NCBI GenBank assembly: GCA_018712425.1
Contig: DVHA01000106.1
Span: 1-8,378 of the forward strand
Direction: 5' to 3'
From: Candidatus Faecivivens stercoravium
Lineage (GTDB): Bacteria; Bacillota; Clostridia; Oscillospirales; Ruminococcaceae
Length of the DNA: 8,378 nucleotides
A program made the position numbers and the translations under genes. Of the stretch, positions 1 through 5,427 are shown one piece after another (positions within the stretch are counted from its first letter, which is position 1; the number at the start of each line of letters is the position of its first letter). The notes under the pieces are model-generated. The model saw only the letters and a program-made list of their open reading frames with translations. It was not told the DNA's origin and searched no databases.

Positions 1-185
1 TCTCAGAACAACTCTGGCGATGTTTCCATCGCTAAATGTTCTTACGAAATTACTTTTTTGGAATCTCTCAAAAGAAAAATTCCGGGTTCGTTCGTTTCGC
101 ACATTCGATATTGTTTAATTTTCAAGTTCCTCATATCCGCTACCGGCAAACCGGTTCGCGACTCTGTCTCGTTGACAGCTTATTT
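1..185 (-). other. rRNA-operon-like transcribed leader (16S expected off the left edge)
   Basis: Read on the minus strand, this stretch follows two strong promoters and has no coding potential. It starts with a 5-bp hairpin (CTGTC/GACAG, 164-178), then a second one (ACCGG/CCGGT, 142-155). Next comes a boxA-like segment, GAACTTGAAAATTAAACA (112-129), resembling the TTCTTTGAAAAC-type NusB/boxA sequences of Gram-positive rrn leaders. Near the edge is a perfect 6-bp stem closed by a GAAA tetraloop (17-32), itself enclosed by AGAACA/TGTTCT arms. I see no mature 16S start (AGAGTTTGATC) inside the window, so assignment to an rRNA operon is inferred from promoter strength and leader layout. A strong tRNA or other stable-RNA operon is the alternative. 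Confidence 0.55.
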
Positions 186-214
186 ATTCTACCACAGCTT
201 TTTCCATTTGTCAA
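186..214 (-). promoter_or_regulatory. Proximal rrn-type promoter (P2)
   Basis: On the minus strand: TTGACA (209-214), a 17-bp spacer, then TAGAAT (186-191) preceded by TGG, an extended -10 motif. The -35 box is a perfect sigma-A match, and A-rich DNA lies upstream as for an UP element. Initiation would be near 179, just before the leader hairpin. It is the nearer of two tandem promoters with identical spacer length. Confidence 0.8.
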
Positions 215-293
215 GAGGTTTTTGAAAATTTCTTTTCGGAAGTTTTCGAAGCGCTCCGCGCTTCTAATCTTCCGAAAGGTTTTCAAAGTCCTC
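215..293 (-). other. Long interrupted hairpin between the two rrn-type promoters
   Basis: An extended inverted repeat: GAGG/CCTC (215-218/290-293), TTTGAAAA/TTTTCAAA (221-228/280-287), an 11-bp arm with one G.T pair (232-242/269-279) and an inner 7-bp stem (248-254/258-264) around a 3-nt loop. It ends exactly at the -35 box of P2, so a transcript from P1 would carry this fold just before P2. There is no T-run, so it does not look like an intrinsic terminator. Confidence 0.65.
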
Positions 294-358
294 TGAGCCC
301 TGGATTTATCTGGGGTAGTGTCTCCGGAGGAGTGACACTCTCTCGCGGCGACTTGCTA

Positions 359-387
359 ATATTACCACATGCCGGCGCGTTTGTCAA
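359..387 (-). promoter_or_regulatory. Distal rrn-type promoter (P1)
   Basis: On the minus strand: TTGACA (382-387), a 17-bp spacer, TAATAT (359-364), with the same TGTGG bases before the -10 as P2, giving an extended -10. A hairpin with AGTGTC/GACACT arms (317-339) lies in the early transcribed region. Tandem strong promoters of identical geometry are typical of rRNA operons. Confidence 0.75.
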
Positions 388-654
388 CAGGAAAAACGAA
401 CTTCGTCGAAATAGATAATTCCGCCCGGCAATTTGTCAATTTTTGCCGCTATATTTCTGACATCCTTCCGGTGCCTCCCCTTCCTGAAGGATGGCGCGAT
501 ATAATTTCCTCCATTGTTTCAGGCATATTCCTCCTATTTTCCTTCCCTTCCCGGCTTTTTTCGTTTATTTCCGTCATCACCGCCAGTATTTGGTCACAAT
601 TTCGCCACAAAATGAGAGAAGCCGACAAACTTGCCTTCCCTTTTCCAAAAGCTA
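388..654. other. Non-coding AT-richer spacer between rrn promoters and the MATE gene
   Basis: Apart from the weak P0, I see no gene. A 100-codon open frame on the plus strand begins at 369 inside P1, lacks a ribosome binding site and has a composition unlike the real genes. An inverted repeat CATCCTTC/GAAGGATG (461-468/486-493) with a 17-nt loop is the only other structure; it has no T-run. Confidence 0.5.
411..439 (-). promoter_or_regulatory. Possible third upstream promoter (P0)
   Basis: A perfect TTGACA (434-439, minus strand) is followed after 16-17 bp by a poor -10, TATCTA (412-417) or ATCTAT (411-416). The -35 match and its place upstream of P1/P2 suggest a weak third promoter, but the -10 is doubtful. 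Confidence 0.3.
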
Positions 655-684
655 TTGACTTAAATGTATAGAATGCTATATAAT
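655..684 (+). promoter_or_regulatory. Promoter of the MATE transporter gene
   Basis: TTGACT (655-660), an 18-bp spacer and a perfect TATAAT (679-684) give a good sigma-A promoter, with the transcription start expected near 691. It lies about 50 bp before the start codon, and an operator-like palindrome overlaps the early transcribed region. Confidence 0.7.
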
Positions 685-699
685 AAGGAAGGTATAAAA

Positions 700-712
700 T
701 GACAAATTGTCA
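700..712 (+). promoter_or_regulatory. Operator-like palindrome in the MATE 5' UTR
   Basis: TGACAAATTGTCA is a perfect 6+1+6 dyad, 16 bp after the -10 box and before the ribosome binding site. Size and place suit a dimeric helix-turn-helix repressor such as MarR or TetR types, which often control MATE pumps. No such regulator is encoded in the window, so the binding protein is unknown. Confidence 0.45.
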
Positions 713-738
713 CCATTTCAGAAAGGATGATGCATTAC

Positions 739-2115
739 ATGGCAGAAAAAACCGCGGCGTCCGCCGCACCGGAACAAAACAAAATGGGCGTAATGCCGAT
801 TGGCAGACTGCTCCTCTCAATGGGCCTCCCGATGGTCCTTTCGATGCTGGTACAGGCGCTGTACAACATCGTCGACAGCCTTTTCGTCGCACGGGTCAGC
901 GAAGCGGCCCTGACGGCGGTTTCAATGGCCTTCCCGGTCCAGAACTTCATGATCGCGGCGGTCAGCGGCATGGCGGTCGGCGTCAACTCGCTGCTTTCCC
1001 GCAGCCTGGGCGAGCGGAACATCGAGCGCGCCAACCGGGCGGCCAACGCCGGCATCATCCTTTCCTTTTTAACGATGCTGCTGTTTCTGCTGTTCGGCAT
1101 CTTTGGGGCGGAGGCGTTTTTCCGGCTCCAGACGACCGACGCGGAGATCATCCGGCAGGGGACCGATTATGTCCGGATCTGCTGCATCCTCTCCTTCGGC
1201 AGCTTCGGCCAGATCATTTTTGAGCGGCTGCTCCAGTCGACCGGGATGGCGCACCTGTCGATGGCGAGCCAGATGACCGGCGCGATCGCCAACATCATCC
1301 TCGACCCGATCATGATCTTCGGCTATTTCGGCTTCCCGCGGATGGAGGCGGCGGGGGCGGCGCTGGCGACGGTCATCGGACAGATCCTCGCCTGCTGCAT
1401 CGGCCTTGTCTTAAACCTGAAGTACAACAAGACCCTGACCATCAACATTAAAAAGTACTGGCTGGACAAGTCCACCGTCTGGGAGATCTACCGGGTCGGC
1501 CTGCCGTCGATTGCGATGCAGTCGGTCGGTTCGGTGATGAACATGGCGATGAACATGATCCTGATGGGCTTTACCTCGACGGCGACGGCGGTTTTCGGCG
1601 TCTATTATAAGCTCCAGAGCTTCGCGGTCATGCCCGTCATCGGGATGAACAACGCTATGATCCCGATCATCGCCTACAACTACGGCGCCCGCAAAAAGGA
1701 ACGGATTACCAAGACCATCAAGCTGAGCGTCATCTGCGTGCAGATCTTCCTCTGGGTGGTCACGGCGATTTTCCTGCTGGCCCCGGAACTGCTGCTGCGG
1801 ATGTTCGACGCGTCGGAAAACATGCTGGCGATCGGCGTCCCCGCCCTGCGGACGATGGGGCTGAACTTCCTGGTCTGCGGCGTCTGCATCTGCGCCAGCG
1901 GCGTCTTCCAGGCGCTGGGCAACGGCGTGTACAGCCTGATCGTCTCGGTCATGCGGCAGCTGGTGGTCTTGATCCCGCTGGCCTGGCTGATGAGCCTCAC
2001 CGGCAACATCGAGCTGGTCTGGATCTCCTTCCCGGCGGCCGAGCTGATGAGCCTGGCGGTCAGCGTCTTCTTCCTCCGGAAGATCTTCAAGGAAAAACTG
2101 GGACAGATGGAATAA
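739..2115 (+). CDS. MATE-family multidrug efflux transporter
   Basis: Integral membrane antiporter that would export cationic drugs or metabolites in exchange for Na+ or H+. The 458-residue product has the usual MATE length and about twelve hydrophobic segments in two similar halves. Family-typical stretches include ALYNIVDSLFVAR early in TM1/TM2, the GERN...RAN loop and NIILDPIMIFGYFG. I chose the ATG at 739 (MAEKTAASAA) because the GAAAGGATG ribosome binding site at 721-729 abuts or overlaps the in-frame ATGs at 727 and 730, leaving them no spacing; 739 lies about 9 nt after it. The gene is monocistronic, between its own promoter and a strong terminator, and convergent with the two-component operon. 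Substrate cannot be told from sequence. Family assignment is secure. Confidence 0.93.
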   Translation: MAEKTAASAAPEQNKMGVMPIGRLLLSMGLPMVLSMLVQALYNIVDSLFVARVSEAALTAVSMAFPVQNFMIAAVSGMAVGVNSLLSRSLGERNIERANRAANAGIILSFLTMLLFLLFGIFGAEAFFRLQTTDAEIIRQGTDYVRICCILSFGSFGQIIFERLLQSTGMAHLSMASQMTGAIANIILDPIMIFGYFGFPRMEAAGAALATVIGQILACCIGLVLNLKYNKTLTINIKKYWLDKSTVWEIYRVGLPSIAMQSVGSVMNMAMNMILMGFTSTATAVFGVYYKLQSFAVMPVIGMNNAMIPIIAYNYGARKKERITKTIKLSVICVQIFLWVVTAIFLLAPELLLRMFDASENMLAIGVPALRTMGLNFLVCGVCICASGVFQALGNGVYSLIVSVMRQLVVLIPLAWLMSLTGNIELVWISFPAAELMSLAVSVFFLRKIFKEKLGQME

Positions 2116-2121
2116 ATGGTT

Positions 2122-2153
2122 AAGCGGCGGGTCAATCCGCCGCTTTTGTTTTT
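2122..2153 (+). terminator. Intrinsic terminator of the MATE gene
   Basis: Perfect 9-bp stem AAGCGGCGG/CCGCCGCTT (2122-2130/2137-2145) with a 6-nt loop, followed by a T-rich tract to 2153. It starts 7 bp after the MATE stop codon. Confidence 0.88.
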
Positions 2154-2167
2154 ATCTAATAATAACG

Positions 2168-2285
2168 ATGCTTTGAGCATTAAATATCTATTTCGCTGCC
2201 CTTAAGGCAGCGACAAAGTTTCACTTTGATGGACCAAAGGCTCTGCCTTTGGAATTCGCCAGGACCCTCGCAGGCCCTGGACCCC
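2168..2285 (+). repeat. Interspersed multi-hairpin repeat, copy 1
   Basis: Four short stem-loops in a row: A, TCGCTGCC/GGCAGCGA (2193-2200/2206-2213); B, CAAAGT/ACTTTG around TTC (2214-2219/2223-2228); C, CCAAAGGC/GCCTTTGG around TCT (2234-2241/2245-2252); D, CCAGG/CCTGG (2259-2263/2276-2280). A related copy in the opposite orientation lies at 7083-7200, sharing the AT-rich shoulder before hairpin A (GCATT-AAT-TATTTCGCTGCC). Copy 1 sits between the convergent MATE and histidine kinase genes. It has no coding capacity and I cannot name the family. It could serve as an mRNA 3'-end structure or be a mobile non-autonomous repeat. Confidence 0.8.
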
Positions 2286-2356
2286 GATTTGCCGGCATCC
2301 GTTCCCGCAGGACAGGGGTCAGCAGACGATACGCTTCGGCCCCGCTCAAAGCCCCA

Positions 2357-3379
2357 TCAGGACAGCAGGTACACCGAAAAGGTCGTCCCTTTGCCCATCT
2401 TGGACCTGACGCTGATATACCCCTGCTGGCGGGTGACAATGCCGTTTGCCAGGTAAAGCCCCAGGCCGACCCCCTCCTCGGAAGCGGTCTCCGGCGCCCG
2501 GTAAAACCGCTTGAAGACGTCGTGGTAGTGTTCCTCGGGGATGCCGGGGCCGGTATCGGTGATGTCGATGCGGGTATAAAACTGCCAGGGCCGGACGGTG
2601 ACCAAAACCCGGCCGGGGGCGGGGGTGTACTTGACGGCGTTGTCGAGGATGTTGCCCAGCGCCTCGGCCGTCCATTTGGGGTCGTGGCGGACGGTGATCT
2701 CAGGGTCACAGTCGGCCTCCAGCTCGATCCCCTTCTCCTCCGCCCCGGCCCAGACGGCGCTCATCGCCCGGGCGATGGTGTCCGCGAGGTTTGCCTCTTC
2801 CGGATGGAGGGTGAAGGTGCCGGTTTCGAGGCGGGACATCTTGATGAGCGACTGCATCAGGAAGTCCAGCTTGTCCAGCTGCCCCTCCATCGTCCCTAAA
2901 AATTCCGCCTGTTTTTCCGGCGGGAGGGCGTGGCGGCGGAGGATGCCGGTGAACATCTTCAGGTTCGCGACCGGCGTTTTGACCTGGTGGGAGATATCGC
3001 TGACCAGGCCCTGGATGGTCTGTTTGTCCCGTTCGCTCTGGCGGCGGCCTTCGCTCATGATGTCGTAATACTGGAGCAGCTTCCCCTGCACCCTGGCGGT
3101 CAGCGAATCCTCATAGGGCCGGTAGTTTTCCGGCTCCCGGCCGGCGATCAGCGCGTCCAGCGTCTCACAGAGGTCGTCGGCGAAGAGGGACGCCTGCCGC
3201 CGCTGGAGGCCGGCCCACAGAAGGGCGGCCAGGCAGATGCCGCCGCAGAGGGCGAGCGCCCCCCAGCGCACCCCCGCCCAGGGGACGCTCCGCCACAGCA
3301 GGGCCACCAGGGCGAGAAAGAGCGCCGCCGTCAGCAGGAGGAGGACACGGCTGGCAATCGTGAGGCTTTTTTGTTTCAT
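2357..3379 (-). CDS. Two-component sensor histidine kinase, short-loop membrane sensor type
   Basis: Autophosphorylating membrane kinase, 340 residues, partner of the adjacent regulator. Two hydrophobic helices (about 9-29 and 39-57) enclose only about 9 residues, so there is no extracytoplasmic sensor domain. A linker follows, then the H-box SDISHQVKTP with phospho-acceptor His131, N-box NILDNAVKY (243-251), G1 DTGPGI (275-280), F-box VFKRFYR (288-294) and G2 GVGLGLYLAN (303-312): a complete HisKA/HATPase module. The start overlaps the regulator's stop as ATGA, with GGAGGGA just upstream, implying translational coupling. The tiny loop resembles intramembrane-sensing kinases of the BceS/VncS kind, usually linked to ABC transporters for peptide antibiotics. 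Here no ABC transporter is adjacent; the nearest transporter is the convergent MATE pump. Signal unknown. Confidence 0.93.
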   Translation of the reverse strand: MKQKSLTIASRVLLLLTAALFLALVALLWRSVPWAGVRWGALALCGGICLAALLWAGLQRRQASLFADDLCETLDALIAGREPENYRPYEDSLTARVQGKLLQYYDIMSEGRRQSERDKQTIQGLVSDISHQVKTPVANLKMFTGILRRHALPPEKQAEFLGTMEGQLDKLDFLMQSLIKMSRLETGTFTLHPEEANLADTIARAMSAVWAGAEEKGIELEADCDPEITVRHDPKWTAEALGNILDNAVKYTPAPGRVLVTVRPWQFYTRIDITDTGPGIPEEHYHDVFKRFYRAPETASEEGVGLGLYLANGIVTRQQGYISVRSKMGKGTTFSVYLLS

Positions 3380-4059
3380 CGTCTCCCTCCCGTCCAGATG
3401 TAGCCCATCCCCCGCACCGTCCGGATGTAGGAATGGGCGTCGTCCTCGATCTTCCCCCGGAGGCGGTTGACGGTGACGGTCAGGGTGTGGTCGTCGATGA
3501 AGTTGCCGGCGCTGTCCCACAGCCGGTCGAGCAGCAGCTGGCGGGTGAGGACCTGACCGGCGTTTTCGGTCAGCACCCGCAGCAGTTTGTACTCGTTGGG
3601 GGTGATCGAGAGGGTCTCGCGCCCGCGGGAGGCGGTGAGGGCGGAGAAGTTGAGGGTCAGATACCCGTCCGACCAGATTTCGCCCGGTTTTTCGGTTTTT
3701 TTCAGATGCCGCAGGGCGACTTCCACCCGGCGCAGCAGGATCTGCATATTGAAAGGCTTGGTGATGTAGTCCTCGGCGCCGAGGTCGAAGCCGGAGAGGA
3801 CGTCCGACTCGAGGTCGTTGGCGGTGAGGAAGATGACCGGGAGGCCGGGGAAGCGGGACTTGATCTCCCGGCAGAGGTCAAAGCCGCTGCCGTCGGGGAG
3901 GTTGACGTCCAGGAGGGCGAGGTCAAAAGACCCTTCTTCCAGCAGCTGGAGCGCTTTTTTGCAGGTGTAGGCGGCGACCGAGAGGTAGTCGTGGGCGTCC
4001 AGCTCGAAACAGAGCCCGGCGCTGAGGGCAAGGTCGTCTTCGACAACCAGTATTTTCAT
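3376..4059 (-). CDS. OmpR/PhoB-family response regulator
   Basis: Cytoplasmic DNA-binding regulator phosphorylated by the kinase encoded next. The 227 residues match the family length. The receiver domain (about 1-118) shows the acidic pair Glu8/Asp9, phospho-acceptor Asp51 in LLDVNLPDGSG, Thr79 and Lys101 in TKPF. The C-terminal winged helix (about 128-225) contains TPNEYKLLRVL, the recognition region DDHTLTVTVNRLRGKI and RTVRGMGYIW. The ATG at 4059 is chosen over a longer frame because GAAAGGA lies at proper distance before it and receiver domains begin with MKILVVEDD. The stop shares bases with the kinase start (4-bp ATGA overlap), so the pair is one operon. Targets are unknown; autoregulation is plausible given the palindrome in its leader. 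Confidence 0.95.
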   Translation of the reverse strand: MKILVVEDDLALSAGLCFELDAHDYLSVAAYTCKKALQLLEEGSFDLALLDVNLPDGSGFDLCREIKSRFPGLPVIFLTANDLESDVLSGFDLGAEDYITKPFNMQILLRRVEVALRHLKKTEKPGEIWSDGYLTLNFSALTASRGRETLSITPNEYKLLRVLTENAGQVLTRQLLLDRLWDSAGNFIDDHTLTVTVNRLRGKIEDDAHSYIRTVRGMGYIWTGGRR

Positions 4060-4093
4060 AAGCTTGTTCCTTTCGGGATGGGATTTTTGGGGG

Positions 4094-4111
4094 AATACCC
4101 CGAACGGTATT
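4094..4111 (-). promoter_or_regulatory. Palindrome at the start of the two-component transcript
   Basis: AATACC/GGTATT arms (4094-4099/4106-4111) around a 6-nt centre directly abut the -10 box of the operon promoter, spanning roughly +1 to +18. It may be an autoregulatory operator or a 5'-end mRNA hairpin; sequence alone cannot separate these. Confidence 0.4.
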
Positions 4112-4140
4112 ATTATATTGCAAAACCGGGGGAAAAACAA
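4112..4140 (-). promoter_or_regulatory. Promoter of the response regulator-kinase operon
   Basis: On the minus strand: TTGTTT (4135-4140), a 17-bp spacer, perfect TATAAT (4112-4117). The -35 is weak (3 of 6), consistent with a regulated promoter. It lies about 50 bp before the regulator's ATG. Confidence 0.65.
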
Positions 4141-4235
4141 GACGGGACAGGGGGACGGCTTCGTGGAAATCGGTTTTCGGCGGCGCGCCGCGATTCGAAC
4201 CCCGCGCCAATGCTCTTAAAGCGCCCCTTAACGGC

Positions 4236-4281
4236 AAAAAGGCGCCCCCGGAAGGCAGACGCTCTCCCGGGGGCAGCCTTT
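4236..4281 (-). terminator. Intrinsic terminator of the SASP gene
   Basis: Long stem on the minus strand: AAAGGC/GCCTTT (4276-4281/4238-4243) continuing, after a one-base bulge, into GCCCCCGG/CCGGGGGC (4267-4274/4244-4251), loop of 15 nt, followed by a T-run (4236-4240). It lies 25 bp beyond the SASP stop codon. Its arms are nearly symmetrical, but the T-run fits the minus strand. Confidence 0.85.
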
Positions 4282-4306
4282 ACGCTTTAGCGGCTACGAG
4301 GCTTTG

Positions 4307-4501
4307 TTATTTCATCGAGCTTTCGTAGGATTCGATCATCTTTTTGACCATCTGTCCGCCGATCGAGCCGGCCTGACGGGAGGTGAGGTCGCCGTTATAG
4401 CCCTGCTTCAGGGGGACGCCGACTTCGTTTGCGGCCTGCATCTTGAACTGTTCCATCGCGTTCTTGGCTTCCGGGACAACGATCTTGTTACCACTGGTCA
4501 T
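4307..4501 (-). CDS. Alpha/beta-type small acid-soluble spore protein (SASP)
   Basis: Coats and protects DNA in the dormant spore and is degraded by the GPR protease at germination. The 64-residue product shows the family signatures: KIVVPEAKNAMEQFK near the N terminus, AANEVGV (23-29) and LTSRQAGSIGGQMVKKMIE (39-57) at the DNA-binding region. An alternative ATG at 4507 adds two residues (MI); I prefer 4501 because GAAAGGA then sits at the spacing used by the neighbouring genes, whereas 4507 is only 3 nt after it. Expression would be expected from a forespore sigma-G promoter, but I could not find a convincing one. The residue at the usual GPR-cleavage glutamate appears to be Gln22. The gene marks the organism as a spore former. 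Confidence 0.93.
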   Translation of the reverse strand: MTSGNKIVVPEAKNAMEQFKMQAANEVGVPLKQGYNGDLTSRQAGSIGGQMVKKMIESYESSMK

Positions 4502-4539
4502 AATCATTTTTCCTTTCTCGAATGAGTTTGATTTGAGAA

Positions 4540-4551
4540 CCGTCCGGACGG
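4540..4551. repeat. 12-bp perfect palindrome upstream of the SASP gene
   Basis: CCGTCCGGACGG lies 39 bp before the SASP start, in its presumed 5' UTR or promoter zone. It could be a protein-binding dyad or a small mRNA hairpin. Nothing identifies the binder. Confidence 0.4.
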
Positions 4552-4600
4552 CTAACCGTATATGGACTGTTCTCCGCACGCGTGCCAGCTGTATTCAAAA

Positions 4601-4714
4601 CGCCTTTCAGGCGGTGGTCTGCCGGCGGTCATCCTCCGGCAGGTTTTTTGCCGCCGTTTCCGGCGACAACCCTATTTTGACCGGAGAGCCAAAAGTTATG
4701 CGCGAAGGTTGTCG
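4601..4714. other. Cluster of hairpins between nitroreductase and SASP genes
   Basis: No gene is visible in 4508-4779. Instead there are three consecutive stems: CGCCT/AGGCG (4601-4613); CTGCCGG/CCGGCAG (about 4619-4642) followed on the plus strand by six T, terminator-like; and CGCCG/CGGCG with a TTTC loop (about 4653-4666). An overlapping wider pair, CGACAACC/GGTTGTCG (4664-4671/4707-4714), follows. A plus-strand small RNA ending at the T-run is possible, but I found no good plus-strand promoter; they may simply structure the SASP leader on the minus strand. Confidence 0.4.
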
Positions 4715-4775
4715 GAAAATAATGGACGGAACCGCGCCAAAAACTTCAGACGCATTTTTTATTTCATGATAAACG

Positions 4776-4811
4776 CACAAAATCCCCCTGTGCCGAAACA
4801 CAGGGGGATTT
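4776..4811 (-). terminator. Intrinsic terminator of the nitroreductase gene
   Basis: Perfect 13-bp stem (4799-4811 with 4780-4792) and 6-nt loop TTTCGG on the minus strand, ending in TTTTG. It starts 6 bp after the nitroreductase stop codon. Confidence 0.85.
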
Positions 4812-4817
4812 CCCATC

Positions 4818-5342
4818 TTATTTCGCGTAGATCACATAGCCCTCTTTCCGGGGTTTGGCGGGCGCCTCTTCAACCGGGTAGCCGAGGATGCAGTTGCCGA
4901 TCCCCTTGTAGCTCTCCGGGACGCCCCAGGCTTTCATCATCGCCTTCCCCTCTTCCGAATCGAAGACCTCGCGGGCGCGGTGGACCCAGCAGCTGCCGAG
5001 GCCGGCCGCATGGGCGGCGTTTAAGAGGTTGCCCATGACCAGGCTCCCGTCCTCGACGAAGGTCCCGCGGGAAGAATCGGCGAAGACAATCAGCAGCGTC
5101 GGCGCGCCGTAGAAGGGATGGCCGTCGGGATTGCCCATGACGCCGCCGTTTAAGCGCTCGATTTTGGCGATCGTCTCCGGGTCCTGGACAACGACGATCA
5201 GCGGGTTCTGGGTGCCCATCGCGGTCGGCGCCCAGGTGCCGGCTTCCAGCACCGCGTCCAGTTCTTCCTTCGTAATCTGCCGGGATTCGTACTTGCGGCA
5301 GCTGCGGCGGGTTTTCAGCGATTCGAGAACAGCATTGGTCAT
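4818..5342 (-). CDS. Nitroreductase-family FMN-dependent oxidoreductase
   Basis: Probably a cytoplasmic homodimeric flavoprotein using NAD(P)H to reduce nitro compounds, quinones or similar acceptors; the physiological substrate is unknown. The 174-residue product carries the N-terminal FMN phosphate-binding TRRSCRKY (11-18), the WAPTAMGTQNP segment (37-47), the FVEDGSLVMGNLLNAAHAAGLGSCWV helix-and-turn region (95-120) and a C-terminal GNCILGYP (149-156). The ATG at 5342 is preferred over the one at 5351, which directly abuts GAAAGG and so has no spacing. The gene lies downstream of a strong promoter at 5649-5677 with about 300 nt of structured non-coding RNA between, and ends in a strong terminator. 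It may be transcribed by read-through from that RNA; I saw no strong nearer promoter. Confidence 0.9.
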   Translation of the reverse strand: MTNAVLESLKTRRSCRKYESRQITKEELDAVLEAGTWAPTAMGTQNPLIVVVQDPETIAKIERLNGGVMGNPDGHPFYGAPTLLIVFADSSRGTFVEDGSLVMGNLLNAAHAAGLGSCWVHRAREVFDSEEGKAMMKAWGVPESYKGIGNCILGYPVEEAPAKPRKEGYVIYAK

Positions 5343-5427
5343 GGTAAACATCCTTTCGTTGTGGGTCTATGGGAAAAATGGGTTTGCGTTTTTCTCAAAG
5401 TTATATGATTTAATGAAAACTTCAAGG

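Noticed and set aside
1..60. 5' end of 16S rRNA at the left edge
   Set aside because: The conserved AGAGTTTGATC start is not present; CAGAGTTGTTCTGAG only superficially resembles it and pairs as part of a leader hairpin.
369..671. 100-codon plus-strand open frame
   Set aside because: Starts inside the P1 promoter spacer, has no ribosome binding site, and its composition is unlike the GC-biased genes.
4185..4235. T-loop-like GGTTCGAATC on the minus strand, suggesting a tRNA
   Set aside because: Only 3 of 5 T-stem pairs form, no matching acceptor stem or 7-nt anticodon arm can be drawn, and the sequence upstream on that strand is the SASP terminator.
3433..4290. 285-codon plus-strand frame opposite the response regulator
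   Set aside because: Antisense shadow; the regulator is complete on the other strand.
4508..4720. Sigma-G promoter for the SASP gene
   Set aside because: Candidate pieces (TGAATA, CATATA, GCATAA, CAAAATA) do not combine with correct spacing and sequence; nothing convincing was found.
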